Positions 36,902-48,552 of a stretch of 64,000 nt of DNA are shown here, in pieces (within the stretch, counting starts at the first letter, position 1; the number at the start of each line of letters is the position of its first letter). The translations under genes were made by a program, and so were the position numbers. The notes beneath the pieces were generated by a model. That model made no database searches. It was not told the DNA's origin and saw nothing but the letters and a program-made list of their open reading frames with translations. Source of the stretch: Clavelina lepadiformis (Eukaryota; Chordata; Ascidiacea; Aplousobranchia; Clavelinidae); NCBI RefSeq assembly GCF_947623445.1, contig NC_135240.1, forward strand, positions 9,796,001 through 9,860,000. Direction: 5' to 3'.

Positions 36902-37037
36902 CACTGTAAAAAATCTTTTCTAATTATAAGTCAGTGAGACAATTGAGACTAATAGTTAGTCTTCCAACGAAAAGTATGGCTTATAGTTAGTCTCAATTGT
37001 CTCACTGACTTATAATTAGAAAAGATTTTTTACAGTG
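36902..37037. mobile_element. 136-bp palindromic MITE with TA target duplication
   Basis: A 51-bp arm beginning cactgtaaaaaatcttttct is repeated without a mismatch as its reverse complement at the right end. A roughly 34-bp spacer contains an extra diverged arm piece. TA flanks both ends (36900-36901 and 37038-37039), as in Tc1/mariner insertions. It lies about 270 bp upstream of the SLC22 start codon. Confidence 0.92.
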
Positions 37038-37039
37038 TA

Positions 37040-38066
37040 GGCTATATATTGTTACGTTATTTTGTTGGAGTGGCAAGACTTTTTCAATTGCTTGTATTTG
37101 TTGTGCAAATCATCAACTCCCTTAAATTCTATTTCAAATTGGTAGCATTCACTACAATCATTCGTTTTAGGTTTCTTGCTACTGTATAAGCATGTAGGCC
37201 TATTTTCAGATCGGTTTGTTATTTCCGTTTCCATATTGGGTTTTTCCTTGACATCGGCATCAAATATGGTAGGAAAAACAGTTCGCCTACTGCAGGAACT
37301 GATATTGCTGCTATAGGCTACGCTAGGCCTATATACCTAGCCTGTTGAAGCATGCTGTTGTGCCCGCACAAAATAGACAAAAAAAAACTCAACTTAGGCT
37401 ACGTATCCTACCGCCCGCCCAAAACATGAAGCTGATTGATATACCAGAAACTTAGAAAATAAACACTTTGGTTAATTAATATATGTTATGACCTCAAATG
37501 ATTTTATGTACCGGAGCATAATAGGCCTAGTTGGTTCTATCAAAGTCTACTACAAGACTGGTTCTATTTAATGAAGACCGCCAAAAATTTGCCTTCAAAA
37601 GTAATTCCCCAAATTGAAGAACACAGTTCAAGTTCTTGAAGTAAAAATTAACGATAGTTTATTTGATCTATTATTATTACAGTAAATAGGATCCAACTCC
37701 ATTATTCAACGATCGGGACTGTTTCAATATAAATTATCGGGTATGTGTTAGATATTTACTCAAATAAAAAAATTTTATCACATGTGTAGGGGAATACTGT
37801 TTACGAATATGTCCTAATGCCCTTGGGCAAGGCATTAATGATGCTTGCTCCTGTTGAACAGTTCCAAATTCAGACAATAAGATATAACAAAATAAAAATG
37901 TGTAACAATTGGAACTTGCGCAAAGGCTGGATTGCAAACCTGTGCTCGAACTGTCGTGCGTGCGTGTGTCAGGACACCGGGTCTCATTACCATACCAAAT
38001 GGTAGCCAAACAAGATCTCGTCTGTGCTGCTGTTTGCAAAAGTATGGAAGTGCCGCTCTCATATCT
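37040..38066. other. Stretch upstream of the SLC22 gene without recognised gene
   Basis: Short frames at 37734-38103 overlap each other on both strands and show no known domain. The part at about 37870-38066 is GC-richer than its surroundings but unidentified. Confidence 0.45.
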
Positions 38067-38074
38067 GCACGCAC

Positions 38075-39510
38075 CAGTGTTGCCACTCAAAAAAAGAAAT
38101 TAACCCTACCAGCACACCTAAAAAAACCCTACATCTCCCTACGCAGTTTGAACAAAAAAAAAAGAAATTTTGGCGGTTTTATGGCACTTTATAACTACTT
38201 TAGTTTCAGTTCAAAAGCACCAGAACTAAAGTAGTTCAACATTTACTGACGTTTGTGTTTCCACTAATTGTGTTTCCCTTTTTAGCCTAATGAGTTGGTA
38301 TAACTGTGTTCTTGGTGATCCATTGTATAAGTAGCGGACGTTTATACAAAAGATTTTATTCATTGATATATCTGATGCTTTATCACAGAGAATTGAAAAG
38401 CCTTTAGCTTCTTGTAGCTCTTGAATTAACCTTTCATGAGCATCAACAGCTAGACATTCTGTTAGTAGATATGTTGTTTTTGTCCGACCAGAGGTCATAT
38501 CTTTTATTGCTTTGGAATCACTAGCAATATGCTTCAGGGTTGGTACCATGTATGGCATGAAATTGAAAGAAATATTGCGTCTTGCAATTAAGGCCACAGT
38601 ATTTAATTCAGCTTTGATGCAGCCTTGACTACTTGTGACATATTGCTCCATCGATGTGCTTCCAAGAACTTGTGCAGCATTTTGACAATGTTGAGCAGTT
38701 TTTGCATGCCTCATTAGTTCTGATTTCCCAGCAAGAATGTTCTTGTCACAAAATTGACAAAATGCTTTTGATGCTCCCTGAGACGAAACTTTTAACCATC
38801 CTTGTGCCCAGTTTTCCTTTTCCCATTCTTTTCTGTAGCTTTGCGATCGAAACCTAGAATTTTTGGATCTCACCTCTTTGGGCATTTCCGTTGTCAACTT
38901 GTCAACAACCAGAATTATTGTAATTTAATGATAAAAGTATCGTATTCAAGATCACTTGACTTGATCAAAACAAGATCACTTGATTCCTGTAATCCTGTCT
39001 GTTCAATCTGCTGATTCTGCTCATCTGCTGTCTCACAGTCTCACTGTCCAGTCTCCACCTGCTGGGCTTCTCCAACTCTTTTTGCAATTTACAATTATTA
39101 GTACTGTATAACCATAACCAAGACTTAAAACTAGGTCATCCCTGACGTACAGCTTCAATCTGACAATTTACTTAACTAAACTGTCCATTGTTACAACAAT
39201 AAGTCCATTGTTACTACATGAGATAGAACGCATTGTTTCATAATCTGATCAAACAACTCGTCTAGACCGGGAAAATGCATGTCTAATTCAACAATGCTAA
39301 TTCATTAAAGAGCCGCATGCCGCAGTTTGGCCACCCCTGGCTTTGACTATGTTTTTGTCATTATTCAGTAAATTTATTATTTGAATTTATTTTACTTTAA
39401 ACAAAAGGAAATCTATGAATAAAGGTGAAAAACCCGTAGGGTCACCCTACACCCTACAAGGGGCCAAAAAACCCTACCGTAGGGTAAAATCCCTACGAGT
39501 GGCAGCCTTG
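38075..39510 (-). mobile_element. Internally deleted hAT transposon with BED-finger ORF
   Basis: The 1,436-bp element is bounded by a perfect 8-bp duplication, gcacgcac, at 38067-38074 and 39511-39518. The ends cagtgttgccactc and gagtggcagccttg are inverted repeats, and 'ccctac' motifs are repeated subterminally at both ends (38103-38140 and 39437-39500). It encodes only the N-terminal part of a hAT transposase, so it cannot move on its own. Confidence 0.9.
38226..38897 (-). pseudogene. hAT transposase N-terminus (BED zinc finger), C-terminally truncated
   Basis: The frame has about 220 codons. A BED-type finger is visible at residues about 45-72 (AFCQFCDKN...SELMRHAKTAQHC: CxxC, then H-x5-H). 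It is followed by LAVDAHERLIQELQEAKGFSILCDKASDISMN, which corresponds to the start of the RNase H-like region around the first catalytic Asp of ZBED/ZNF862-type hAT proteins. The rest of the catalytic region and the hAT dimerisation domain are missing. The first codon of the open frame is TTG; an ATG occurs 4 codons later. Confidence 0.8.
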
Positions 39511-39904
39511 GCACGCACTATTGCTGTTTAATCCATCGGGTCGGAAATGCTTTTCTTGTTCGTATGATTTATTGGAATTTTTTTCACCCTCTCTGTGACT
39601 GAAGTTGTTTAAAAGCAGACAGATTTAAAAGAGGTGGAAAGTGGAAATTGCTTAATTTAAGTAACATGTTCAAACAACAACTTTCATAAACACGTGTTCA
39701 ACATTTCACAATTCTTTCATTACGACCAATTGCCCATAAAAAACAACACACATACAAAATCATTAACCACCGCAACTTTCTTGTTGCCATACTCAAAAAC
39801 GCAAACTAATCCACAGCTCAGTCAGTGCAACAATTAAATGTGTCAGTTTAGCACCAGTACATCAAATGCACTTGACTTGAATCCTCACATACGAAAATCG
39901 TCTA

Positions 39905-41578
39905 TCACGTCTTTTGATGGCCTTTCCCAGGTTTTTTTGATTTGTTTCGATTAACCATTTCGTGAAAGAACTTGAAAAAGTATAGTAAGTCATCATATTC
40001 ATGGTCATAGGGGCCAATAAAAATTTCATGGTATTGGCGTAGAAATGCATGTAGCGCTTCAATAGTGGCAAGAAAATAGTCAGGAGAGTTGTGTTGTCTT
40101 CGCCAGTACAAAGTTGATTGTTCTGTCAACTCAACAGCTCTAATGCCTAAAAACCATAAAATTTCATTTAAAAAATAAAAACAGATCTGTTACATACTTT
40201 AAACTACATCGATCAATCATTTTATTTTTTGTCAAAAGCGCGGTGGAGATAAAATATCAAGCCAGTTGCCAGTTGCCACTAGCACTCGCCAATGGACTGA
40301 AAAAATTAACAAAACTGAAAATGCTTAAAACTTACTCAAAAATCATTAAGGTAATAATTTAATTGGTGGTAACAACTAGCATGACCACTATACCCATATT
40401 TACTTTTACTTAATTATCAACAAAGATATAATTCAAATTACCTTTCAAACGCTCATCAGTAGAAATACCATGAACTTGATTCCAAGTACTGTCTATCATT
40501 ACCACCTTTGTAAAGTTTGGTTTTGGCAGACCAGCTCCATTTTGCGATGACAATTGTCTATAGAAACATTGAAAACAGGGTATTTTTAAATTCTGACAAA
40601 CTTAATCTTGACTATGATCATCTACTTACTATTCAAATTTTTGCTAAGAGGAACTGAGGCAGCCTATAAAAGTTATTAGTTATAGAATTATCTGCAAAAG
40701 TAGTTCTAAATCTTTTTAAAAAATATTACACTGGGATGAACAAAATGGCAACTATTAAGGTACTGCAAATAACACTGAACATTAATTCAAGGTAGTTATA
40801 TGCAATTTCTGCACAGAATAATACAGTACGACAGCACTACAGACCCTTCTTTGTTATTAAACTGTGCTTCATAATCAAATGTACTGTCACTCTGTAAACG
40901 ACGTTGCTTCAGGGGAGTGAGTTTGGAAGTGTCAATATGAGTTGCTCTTTTCAATGGGTTTAAGCAGCTATTTTCTTTAACCTTTGCATAATCTTCTAAA
41001 GGCTGTGAATCAGGACTGGGAAATATCAACAGCAGCTCCTAAACACAAAATGATGTTTATATATGCAACCACTTCAGCTGAAAAAACTTTCTACTATGCA
41101 AAATTCTTACATCTTTGACTTTTGAATAGTCAGGAAAAACAGGATAGCTGTATATTCGAACATCATTAGGAGCCAACAATGCCGCATGAACTGCTGTACT
41201 TTTTCCATCCAATTCCTTAGGGTGCTTAATAATGTCAACTGTAAACGGTAGCTAAAATAAAGAAATTTCAATAAACATTTTGAATGATTTTTACCTTAAT
41301 ACACCTTCTGATGAAAAAGTCTTGCTAGTACTCTGCATGTACCACTTATGAATGAAGCTGTTGCAAATTTTGTCACTTTCCACACATGTGATGTCTAAGT
41401 TAATTACCTTAATTGTCGGTAAATCCTTAATATTAATATTTTCAACATATTTGTAGCATGTATAACAAAAATACATTCTTGAAGCCTTGCATGTGGGACA
41501 TTTTGATCGTTTTAGGCCATTCAATGGTGCATGAGAAGATATATGAAAATCTTTAAAAACATCATTTGTATTACTCAT
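39905..41578 (-). CDS. DTWD1: DTW domain-containing protein 1 (tRNA acp3U modification)
   Basis: Five exons, minus strand: 41578-41408, 41251-41111, 41038-40845, 40557-40442, 40146-39905. All phases match and give 287 residues; human DTWD1 is 304. The N-terminus has the zinc-binding cysteines [20 protein letters not shown] at residues about 24-42. Exon 2 has [15 protein letters not shown], and exon 4 the signature DSTW ([20 protein letters not shown]) that names the DTW domain. The last exon has [24 protein letters not shown]1 and DTWD2 transfer the 3-amino-3-carboxypropyl group from S-adenosylmethionine to uridine in tRNA; DTWD1 is known for the D-loop position 20. The exon 3 donor is gtctgt, which is unusual. 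ENY2 lies 486 bp upstream on the same strand. Confidence 0.95.
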
Positions 41579-42064
41579 TTCAGTTCAATATACTGCTTGC
41601 ACTGTCCAATCTAAATAAAATGGCATTTATCAAAAACCAGTTACATGAATTCAATCCTTGCAGAAAATACAGTATACAACAGCGGAAACATTTTTTTCTA
41701 AATCATTTAGTTTTACACTCAGACATTACAATTTTAATTACTGTGCAATCTATTCTTATTACCAGTTTTGAAATTTAAACTGAGTTAGATTCATATTTCC
41801 AAAAGAATTTAGCATAACATCTAAGTTCTTTTAACAATTTTCAACACACATAAAAAACAGGAAACATATCAGAAACAACACCATACTTGATACCAACAAA
41901 TACTCCATGAGTTAAATTGATTTTAAAAATGCTACATAAGCGATAAAGAAAGTAAAGATTTTAACAACGTTCTTAATATGTTTTGTTTATTTCAGGTATG
42001 TTGGCAACTCTTGCAGTCTTGTTGTAGCTTTTTCAAAAATTTAAAGATGGTCCAATGTGCTTAA

Positions 42065-42379
42065 TTATAAGTTCGACTGTTGAGCTAAAAAGGTTCGTAT
42101 TCTGTGAAGCAGTTCCTTTTTGACACCATCAGGAACAAGTTGACGGGCTTTTGGAGTTATTTCTTGAACAAGGTCATCCACAGTTACGTGGTCAAGTCCA
42201 CGTTCTCGAACAATTTCTTTGCATTGTAGCTTAAGCTGATCACGCCAGCCACATTCTGATAGACGAACTCTCAACAATTCTTTTAATTTTTCGCGTTCTC
42301 CGGTTTCAACAAGTTGTTGGTTGATTGCAGCACGCAGCTGTCCGTCTCTTGACTTTTTATCGCCGGAATAATCAGCCAT
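42065..42379 (-). CDS. ENY2: ENY2 transcription and mRNA export factor (intronless)
   Basis: The protein has 104 residues; human ENY2 is 101. It is readily recognised from [57 protein letters not shown] and a terminal [15 protein letters not shown] chose the ATG at 42379 (MADYSGDKK); the two preceding in-frame codons are TTG ATC. ENY2 (yeast Sus1) is a small helical subunit of the SAGA deubiquitinase module and of the TREX-2 export complex at nuclear pores. The coding sequence has no intron here, whereas vertebrate ENY2 is multi-exonic. This could be a retrocopy that replaced the original gene, or lineage-specific intron loss. It is open and well conserved, so it is likely functional. Confidence 0.95.
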   Translation of the reverse strand: MADYSGDKKSRDGQLRAAINQQLVETGEREKLKELLRVRLSECGWRDQLKLQCKEIVRERGLDHVTVDDLVQEITPKARQLVPDGVKKELLHRIRTFLAQQSNL

Positions 42380-42574
42380 GATCAATGACAGAACAATCTA
42401 GCCTAAATACTAGGCCTATAACACCGAAATGTAACCTCCCTTTCAATTTGGAAACTCACCAAAAAAATAAAAGCGTAACAAAGGTGATTCCCCCAAAGCA
42501 AACGATTTATAATAACTCCTTACGAAAACTTAAAAAAGTGTTAATATCTGAATTTCACTTGTGTTGTTTTAAAG

Positions 42575-43093
42575 CAGTGGTTCCCAAACTATGGTACGCG
42601 TACCACTAGTGGTACACGAAGGTCTTACAGGTGGTACGCGAGCAACTTATCGAGTTCACACCAAACGTCAAACGATCACAAAAGATCTTTTATTGTCGTC
42701 GGCATTATTTTAATTCACATAAATTAGGTAGAGCGTGAAATTTCATGCTATATTCCCTACTGAATACTAATTCCTTAGGGTATTGACGCATTGGATTGTA
42801 AAACAGGGTTTCTTTGTGACGAAATAGAACGTCATTAATTACTACGTAACAAATCCTTGAAGTCAGTTTTTGTAATACGTTAGTTATGCTGTAGCACTGT
42901 AACGAGGGCGGTAAAAGTTCGACTAATTTTTGTTTAATATTCACGAGCCTTTAGTAAACATTTTGCCTATCATTTTTTATTTTTGTATTCTGGAGTTTTG
43001 TCGGACCACCTAGTACCTAAAATGTAGGTGGTACGACAACGCTGCATGAACCAAAAAAATGGTACGCGAGTAGATAAAGTTTGGGAACCACTG
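42575..43093. mobile_element. hAT-type MITE (family 2, copy a)
   Basis: The 519-bp element has ends cagtggttcccaaact and agtttgggaaccactg, perfect 16-bp inverted repeats. Its 8-bp duplication ttttaaag is at 42567-42574 and 43094-43101. Subterminal 'ggtacgcg' motifs are repeated near both ends. The same end type occurs at 49213-49541. Confidence 0.93.
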
Positions 43094-43101
43094 TTTTAAA
43101 G

Positions 43102-44426
43102 TCTAAGCAGTTTTTGACAATATTGCACTGAAAATCAATCCTTTGTGACAATAAAAAAATTCAACATTATCAAAATCTTTTAGGCCTATAAAAAGCTATG
43201 CCTAATGTTAGTCTATAATTATAATTAATGTTGTATTCCAAAAAACCTACCAAGCATAAATGTGCTAGGATGTTTTTGTTTTATTGTGTATAATTTAATC
43301 AATATTTTAAATTGTCGTTTATTTATTGTGAACATACTATAAGATAATTTTGCAAACATATAACATTTCTGTAAAACTTTAGTATCTGACCCTGCAATTT
43401 CTAGTCTTTGTAAATGTAGCCAAAATAGATCTGCCGCTAGGCCAAGTACGTTGTGGTGACGGAATATTTAACCGCACTTGGTCTGAACCATGTCTTTGCA
43501 CAACTTAAACTTAGAAACGATCTCTTTTTTGTTTGTGCTTCGTTGCCAAGATTGTTTTGCGGTTTTTCAATGGATGCTCGATTTAAGCTTATTTTAGTTT
43601 TGTGAACTTGCCCGAATATTTTGACCTTGTTAACACATTGCCCAATTGTGTTACTTAAAACTACAGAGTAACGCCTTAAAGAATCGAACCCAAAAAGTAT
43701 CTTCGCTAGGCAGCTGTGGTTCCGAGCCGACCACAGTATATACTATAAGCCCATAAGGGGCTACACACATTTTCTTGGAAATGGCCATACACACAATTCA
43801 TTGTCGCTTAAGATGCTTACAAATATAATCATACTTTTCTTGGGTTTGTCAACGTTATATAGCTATTTATAGAAAGCCGAAATAACCTAAAGCTGAAGAA
43901 ATACCAAACAATATGCATGACCGGAAATGACAACTGTGACATGTCATAGAATATAAATACCAAAACGGGAAATGCGGATGTTAAATAAGCTATACTTAAG
44001 CAACGATTCAAAATAATTTTTTTACTTTTTTATTACTCTTTGGGTTTTAACCTTGCAAATCAAAGTCAACATCAAACCTTTGCTTTAAATAAATACGTAA
44101 AAGTTGTGCACCTTTTCTGTAAGTGTAGGCCTATAGGCCTACTTTAAGTGTATAGGAAGCATTTAGGCTATATACTCGTATGCCTATAAAACTACACATT
44201 TTTATGAATGAATAAACCTTACAGCCAATGGCACATTGGTAGTCAATTAAAAAATGTAATTTGGTTTGCTGTAGATTCAAAACATGTGCCATCAGATGCT
44301 ATGGTGATATGATGCTACATCACCGCTTGGTTTTCCATTTCATTGGTTTATATTCAAAATGTTTTCGTTCTCGCAAAATATATTTCAAAACTACTAAGTA
44401 GATTAGTTCAACAAATCTCGTGACGC
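43102..44426. other. Stretch without recognised gene
   Basis: No exon was seen. The part at 43660-43750 contains 'gaatcgaaccc', but no tRNA cloverleaf could be built around it on either strand. Confidence 0.45.
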
Positions 44427-45263
44427 GACACTTAATCGAAAGACACTTTATCGAAGGACAGTTTATCGAACGACACTTAATCGAACGACAGTTTTATCGA
44501 ACGACACTTAATCGAACGACAGCTGATCGAAACGACAGATGATCGAACCGACAGTTGATCAAAGCGACAGTTGATCGAATCGACTGTTGCTTCTCCCGCA
44601 CACAGTCATAGCAAAACGTGGCGTACAGTTGCATTGTTTGCTGTAGAAAATTGAAATTTGGTGACTTTTCATAAAGTAGTTGGATTGTAGTTGATAAGTT
44701 GAAAGTAGTTGATAAAGTTGGATTTTGTAATTTTTGTAATTTTTGAGATTTTGTGATATTTATATAATTTTGCTCTCTCTCCGCATTGAAGCGTATTACT
44801 CATTTACGCACCAATAACTTGACTAACTATTCTCTTTCGTTCTCTTCTCACAGCGGGGGCGCGGCGTAACAAGAAGAATTTCTAGAAATGTGTCACTTTT
44901 AGAAATACCTAATTTACACTAAATTGACTTTCTTTAGTTTTACAATTATGATGTATACAGGAAGCCAGATGATTTTTCTACTAACCTGTAAAAATCTGAT
45001 CAGTCTACGACGTATAGTTTTCTAGTAATTAACGATTGCAAATGTGTGTGCGGGGTCGGCCACACCTAGTTTTTTTAGTAAACTCGCGAGCCTGGTTAGG
45101 ATAGGGTTAAAAGAACCACAATTTAACGAAACAACTGACGATATGCACTGTTAAAAGAATGACAATTTATTAAAAGAACGACAATTTATCGAAACAACTG
45201 ACGATATGCACTGTTAAAAGCACGACAACTGACGAAGTGCACATTTCAATCGCATTCATTTAA

Positions 45264-45755
45264 TTACAAGTTGTGTGCAATTGCTCGAAGATAACTTTTT
45301 ATGTCAATATTCGTTGAGTCATAATTTTCGACTATGCTCTTCAGCCGTTGGTTGACAGCGTCGTAGCGCTTCTTCCGAGGTGGGCCAGCAATCCCAGCAC
45401 TCAATTGCTCAATAAACATTTCGTTGGAACCTTGTTCCCGCTTAATTTTTTTGACGAGTCTGCGAAGCGTCGGATAGGATATTGAGACACGCTTGCTGAA
45501 CGCGTTGCGCCATCCTTCAATGCTATTATTCGTTCGTGGAAGGTCATCTTGAACCCGGTGGAAGACATTCCAACACCGGATAGGAAATAGAGGTTGACGA
45601 CGATTCCTGCAACACAATCGTCCAATCCAAGTAGTTTCGAAATATTCAATGTATTCAGACAAGTGCTGCTCATCGTCGTCACTGAACGTGGCCAGGAAGT
45701 CCTCGAACCGTTGTACAACAAGAATTGAAAAAGCTGAGATAAAGACCACTTTCAA
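45264..45755 (-). pseudogene. MULE transposase C-terminal fragment
   Basis: About 160 codons. The block FHRVQDDLPRTNNSIEGWRN followed by PTLRRLVKKIKREQ and a basic PPRKKRY is characteristic of the C-terminal end of MULE transposases often found with FLYWCH fingers in animals. The first codon is TTG and there is no upstream catalytic domain or FLYWCH finger. The frame runs to about 100 bp before the LTR insertion. The upstream part is not found beyond the LTR element either, so the MULE was already deleted. Confidence 0.75.
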
Positions 45756-45853
45756 GAAGCTACTTTGTGTAAAAGTCAGGCAGCGATATGCCCCTTGCTA
45801 TGAAATTTTGCCTTCAATTCCTTACTCTTTGTATCTATAACGACTAGTCTAGT

Positions 45854-46401
45854 ATGGTGATCCCACTTTCATAATAATTCAGTAATAACTTCAATTCAGC
45901 AGAACAAGGGAAATAACTCAGAGAAGAGAGAATTTCCAAGATCCGTTTTCTAAGAGCAGTTTGTAAGAGATCAATTTAAACCAAACATTTCTTTTTATAC
46001 TAAAGTATTGACCAATCAGCTTTTAGCCAATCAGCCCATAATCACGTGTCAGTTCCAATTTAAGCCTTTTTCTCACAAAGCATTCAAACCGCTTTACACC
46101 AGTACAAAAAAACCACTTGACACACTTACTATATCACATATTGGTTTGAAACTACGCTTGTGATTAAAGATACTAGAACAATACCTGCTACCATAAACCA
46201 CGTGTCGCATATTACACCATGAAAACAAGGTACTTGAAACACTTCAAACTTTACGCCGTAAAACAACGCTACTTGAAATACTGCAACTACCGTCAGCACG
46301 CTACAAGCTTTGCACATTATTATCTGCCTGGAGAAAAATCAAACTTTATGCAATGCCAATATATATAATTATTGCAATTATGAAATTGTCCGAACGCCAC
46401 A
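45854..46401 (-). repeat. LTR (3' copy on minus strand)
   Basis: It is identical to 48005-48552 except for one base. It carries a 62-codon open frame (46317-46129) with two hydrophobic stretches, which is also present in the other LTR. There is no proof that it is translated. Confidence 0.9.
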
Positions 46402-47615
46402 ATTAACTCCCCCAACCCAAAAAGCTGCGAGGTAGGAATATTGGCGTTGTCAGCTTGCAAGATTCTTGTTGTCAGCTTGCAATGTGAATGCAGAATTCGT
46501 TTTCTCTCCAGTCAGAATTTTGATGCGGTCAACGAACGTACACAGATGGAAACATGCAAAAGAAAAAAATATAGCAGTAAACATTCTTCACTAATACTAT
46601 GTTATATATAAGGGTTTTTAAATATTTTGAGATGTTTTTGTTATATACTTTTTACCATAAACCAAAGTAACATAAAAGAATCGTAATTGTAATTTCACAC
46701 AAAACCTAGCACAAACAATTTGAATGAAATGATTGCCATTATCTAAATGCATTTCAATATTTTGACACAAATGATATCGGACAACGCGTTTGGTTTGCCG
46801 AATTTCTATAGCAAGATAATGTAAGTATAAGGGTGGGTAAGGGTTAAGAGGGTTTGCGTAATGCAAGAGAAGAAAATAAAAGTTCGATCAGTCTGAGTAA
46901 TACGCTTAATATCGCGATTCGCCCCAATTCGTTTTCTGCTTGCATTTGTCGTATGCAAGTTATGCGGTACCATTTGTGAATCGAAGTTATATCGGGATAG
47001 TTACAATATCAACAGATTCTGACTTATACAGGATAGCAGTTTGCAACCTGGTATATTATGACAAACAGGCAAAATAATCGTACGGCGTTTTTGTTAACGC
47101 TTGTACTTATGTAAGTCATTTATGAAGCAATAAAGGTGGGTTAATATAAAACGTAGCTAAAAGTGTTTAGCGTAAGAAAAGATTAAAAGAATGCTTTGTA
47201 GGTAGACAATGGGGTGAAAGTGACCGTTGATAAGTATGTGGCTTAGTTAGCCTGTGTCCGTGCAATATAATAAAATAAAAAAATCATCTACCACAAAACA
47301 TGATATTGAAAAATAAGTATAGATAGAAGTCGATAGGGGGATAAGGAATACATTAACTTTTAGTTCAAATTTAAGTTCTCGATTATGCTTATGATGCGTG
47401 GAGTACGCAGAACAAATAAGATATCACTACAGTATGAATTTATATGCGCGTTGTCCTTGGGGACATAAATGTAGGAGGTAAAATCAGAATAAGAAACGTA
47501 TTTAATATTTTTGTTATTAATAATCATGATATATGTGCGCTAGCTAATATCTAATAACACCAATAACATGCTACGATGTATTTAGAAATGAGTAATGTAC
47601 TTTACCGGCTAAGAA

Positions 47616-47804
47616 TTAATCGGGTGCAGAATCAAATGTAGAAGTGTCCACAACAGATTGATAACTTCGTTCTTCTTGATGATTTTTCTTCCATTTTTCT
47701 TTTAAGCGATGCTTGACGCTGGTCGGTGTTGGTTGCTGGCTTTGGCTAGTGTTGGCTAGCGTCGTCATCATCGTAATCCATAAGGCCAGTAGCATGATAG
47801 TCAT
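47616..47804 (-). CDS. Small open frame of the LTR element (62 codons, unknown)
   Basis: This is an ATG-initiated frame about 200 bp inside the element, where a gag start would be expected. It begins with a short hydrophobic run (IMLLALWITMMT), then turns hydrophilic with KHRLKEKWKKNHQEE. No gag domain is recognisable. It could be the first part of a decayed or highly reduced gag, or chance. Confidence 0.25.
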   Translation of the reverse strand: MTIMLLALWITMMTTLANTSQSQQPTPTSVKHRLKEKWKKNHQEERSYQSVVDTSTFDSAPD

Positions 47805-48004
47805 TGTTCGTTAGCGAGATTTCTTTCAACTGGTTACTTCGAGAATTTTTGAAATGTCTGCCGCAATTTTCTCGCTAACAGACGGTTGAATGCAGTTTTG
47901 TCTCTCGATCCTAATCTGACTCCAATTTTCACCTTTTATAATCGAATCTTTCAGAAGTGCATGTGTTCTTCTTCGTTTGCAGAAGAAGGACGGGGTTACC
48001 ATTT

Positions 48005-48552
48005 ATGGTGATCCCACTTTCATAATAATTCAGTAATAACTTCAATTCAGCAGAACAAGGGAAATAACTCAGAGAAGAGAGAATTTCCAAGATCCGTTTT
48101 CTAAGAGCAGTTTGTAAGAGATCAATTTAAACCAAACATTTCTTTTTATACTAAAGTATTGACCAATCAGCTTTTAGCCAATCAGCCCATAATCACGTGT
48201 CAGTTCCAATTTAAGCCTTTTTCTCACAAAGCATTCAAACCGCTTTACACCAGTACAAAAAAACCACTTGACACACTTACTATATCACATATTGGTTTGA
48301 AACTACGCTTGTGATTAAAGATACTAGAACAATACCTGCTACCATAAACCACGTGTCGCATATTACACCATGAAAACAAGGTACTTGAAACACTTCAAAC
48401 TTTACGCCGTAAAACAACGCTACTTGAAATACTGCAACTACCGTCAGCACGCTACAAGCTTTGCACATTATTATCTGCCTGGAGAAAAATCAAACTTTAT
48501 GCAATGCTAATATATATAATTATTGCAATTATGAAATTGTCCGAACGCCACA
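48005..48552 (-). repeat. LTR (5' copy on minus strand)
   Basis: Pairs with 45854-46401. The transcription start of the element should lie here; no TATA box can be called with confidence. Confidence 0.9.

Larger units (their letters stand above)
45854..48552 (-). mobile_element. Non-autonomous LTR retrotransposon with near-identical LTRs
   Basis: The 548-bp LTRs (45854-46401 and 48005-48552) differ by eye at one base (46356 c against 48507 t). A 5-bp target duplication, ctagt, flanks the element (45849-45853 and 48553-48557). Read on the minus strand, each LTR starts tgtggcgttcgg and ends gatcacca(t). The primer-binding site candidate tggtaaccccgtcc begins about 3 bases after the 5' LTR (48002 leftwards). 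The purine-rich tract gggttgggggagttaat lies just before the 3' LTR (46402-46420). The internal region is only 1.6 kb and has no protease, reverse transcriptase, RNase H or integrase. The element inserted into the MULE and must depend on an autonomous relative. Confidence 0.92.

Noticed and set aside
39300..39350. Sequence gccgcagtttggccacccctgg as an end of a further hAT element
   Set aside because: No partner end or target duplication was found; it lies inside the hAT element 38075-39510 and may be subterminal sequence.
43660..43760. Possible minus-strand tRNA because of gaatcgaaccc
   Set aside because: No matching acceptor stem or D and anticodon arms could be built around the T-loop-like sequence.
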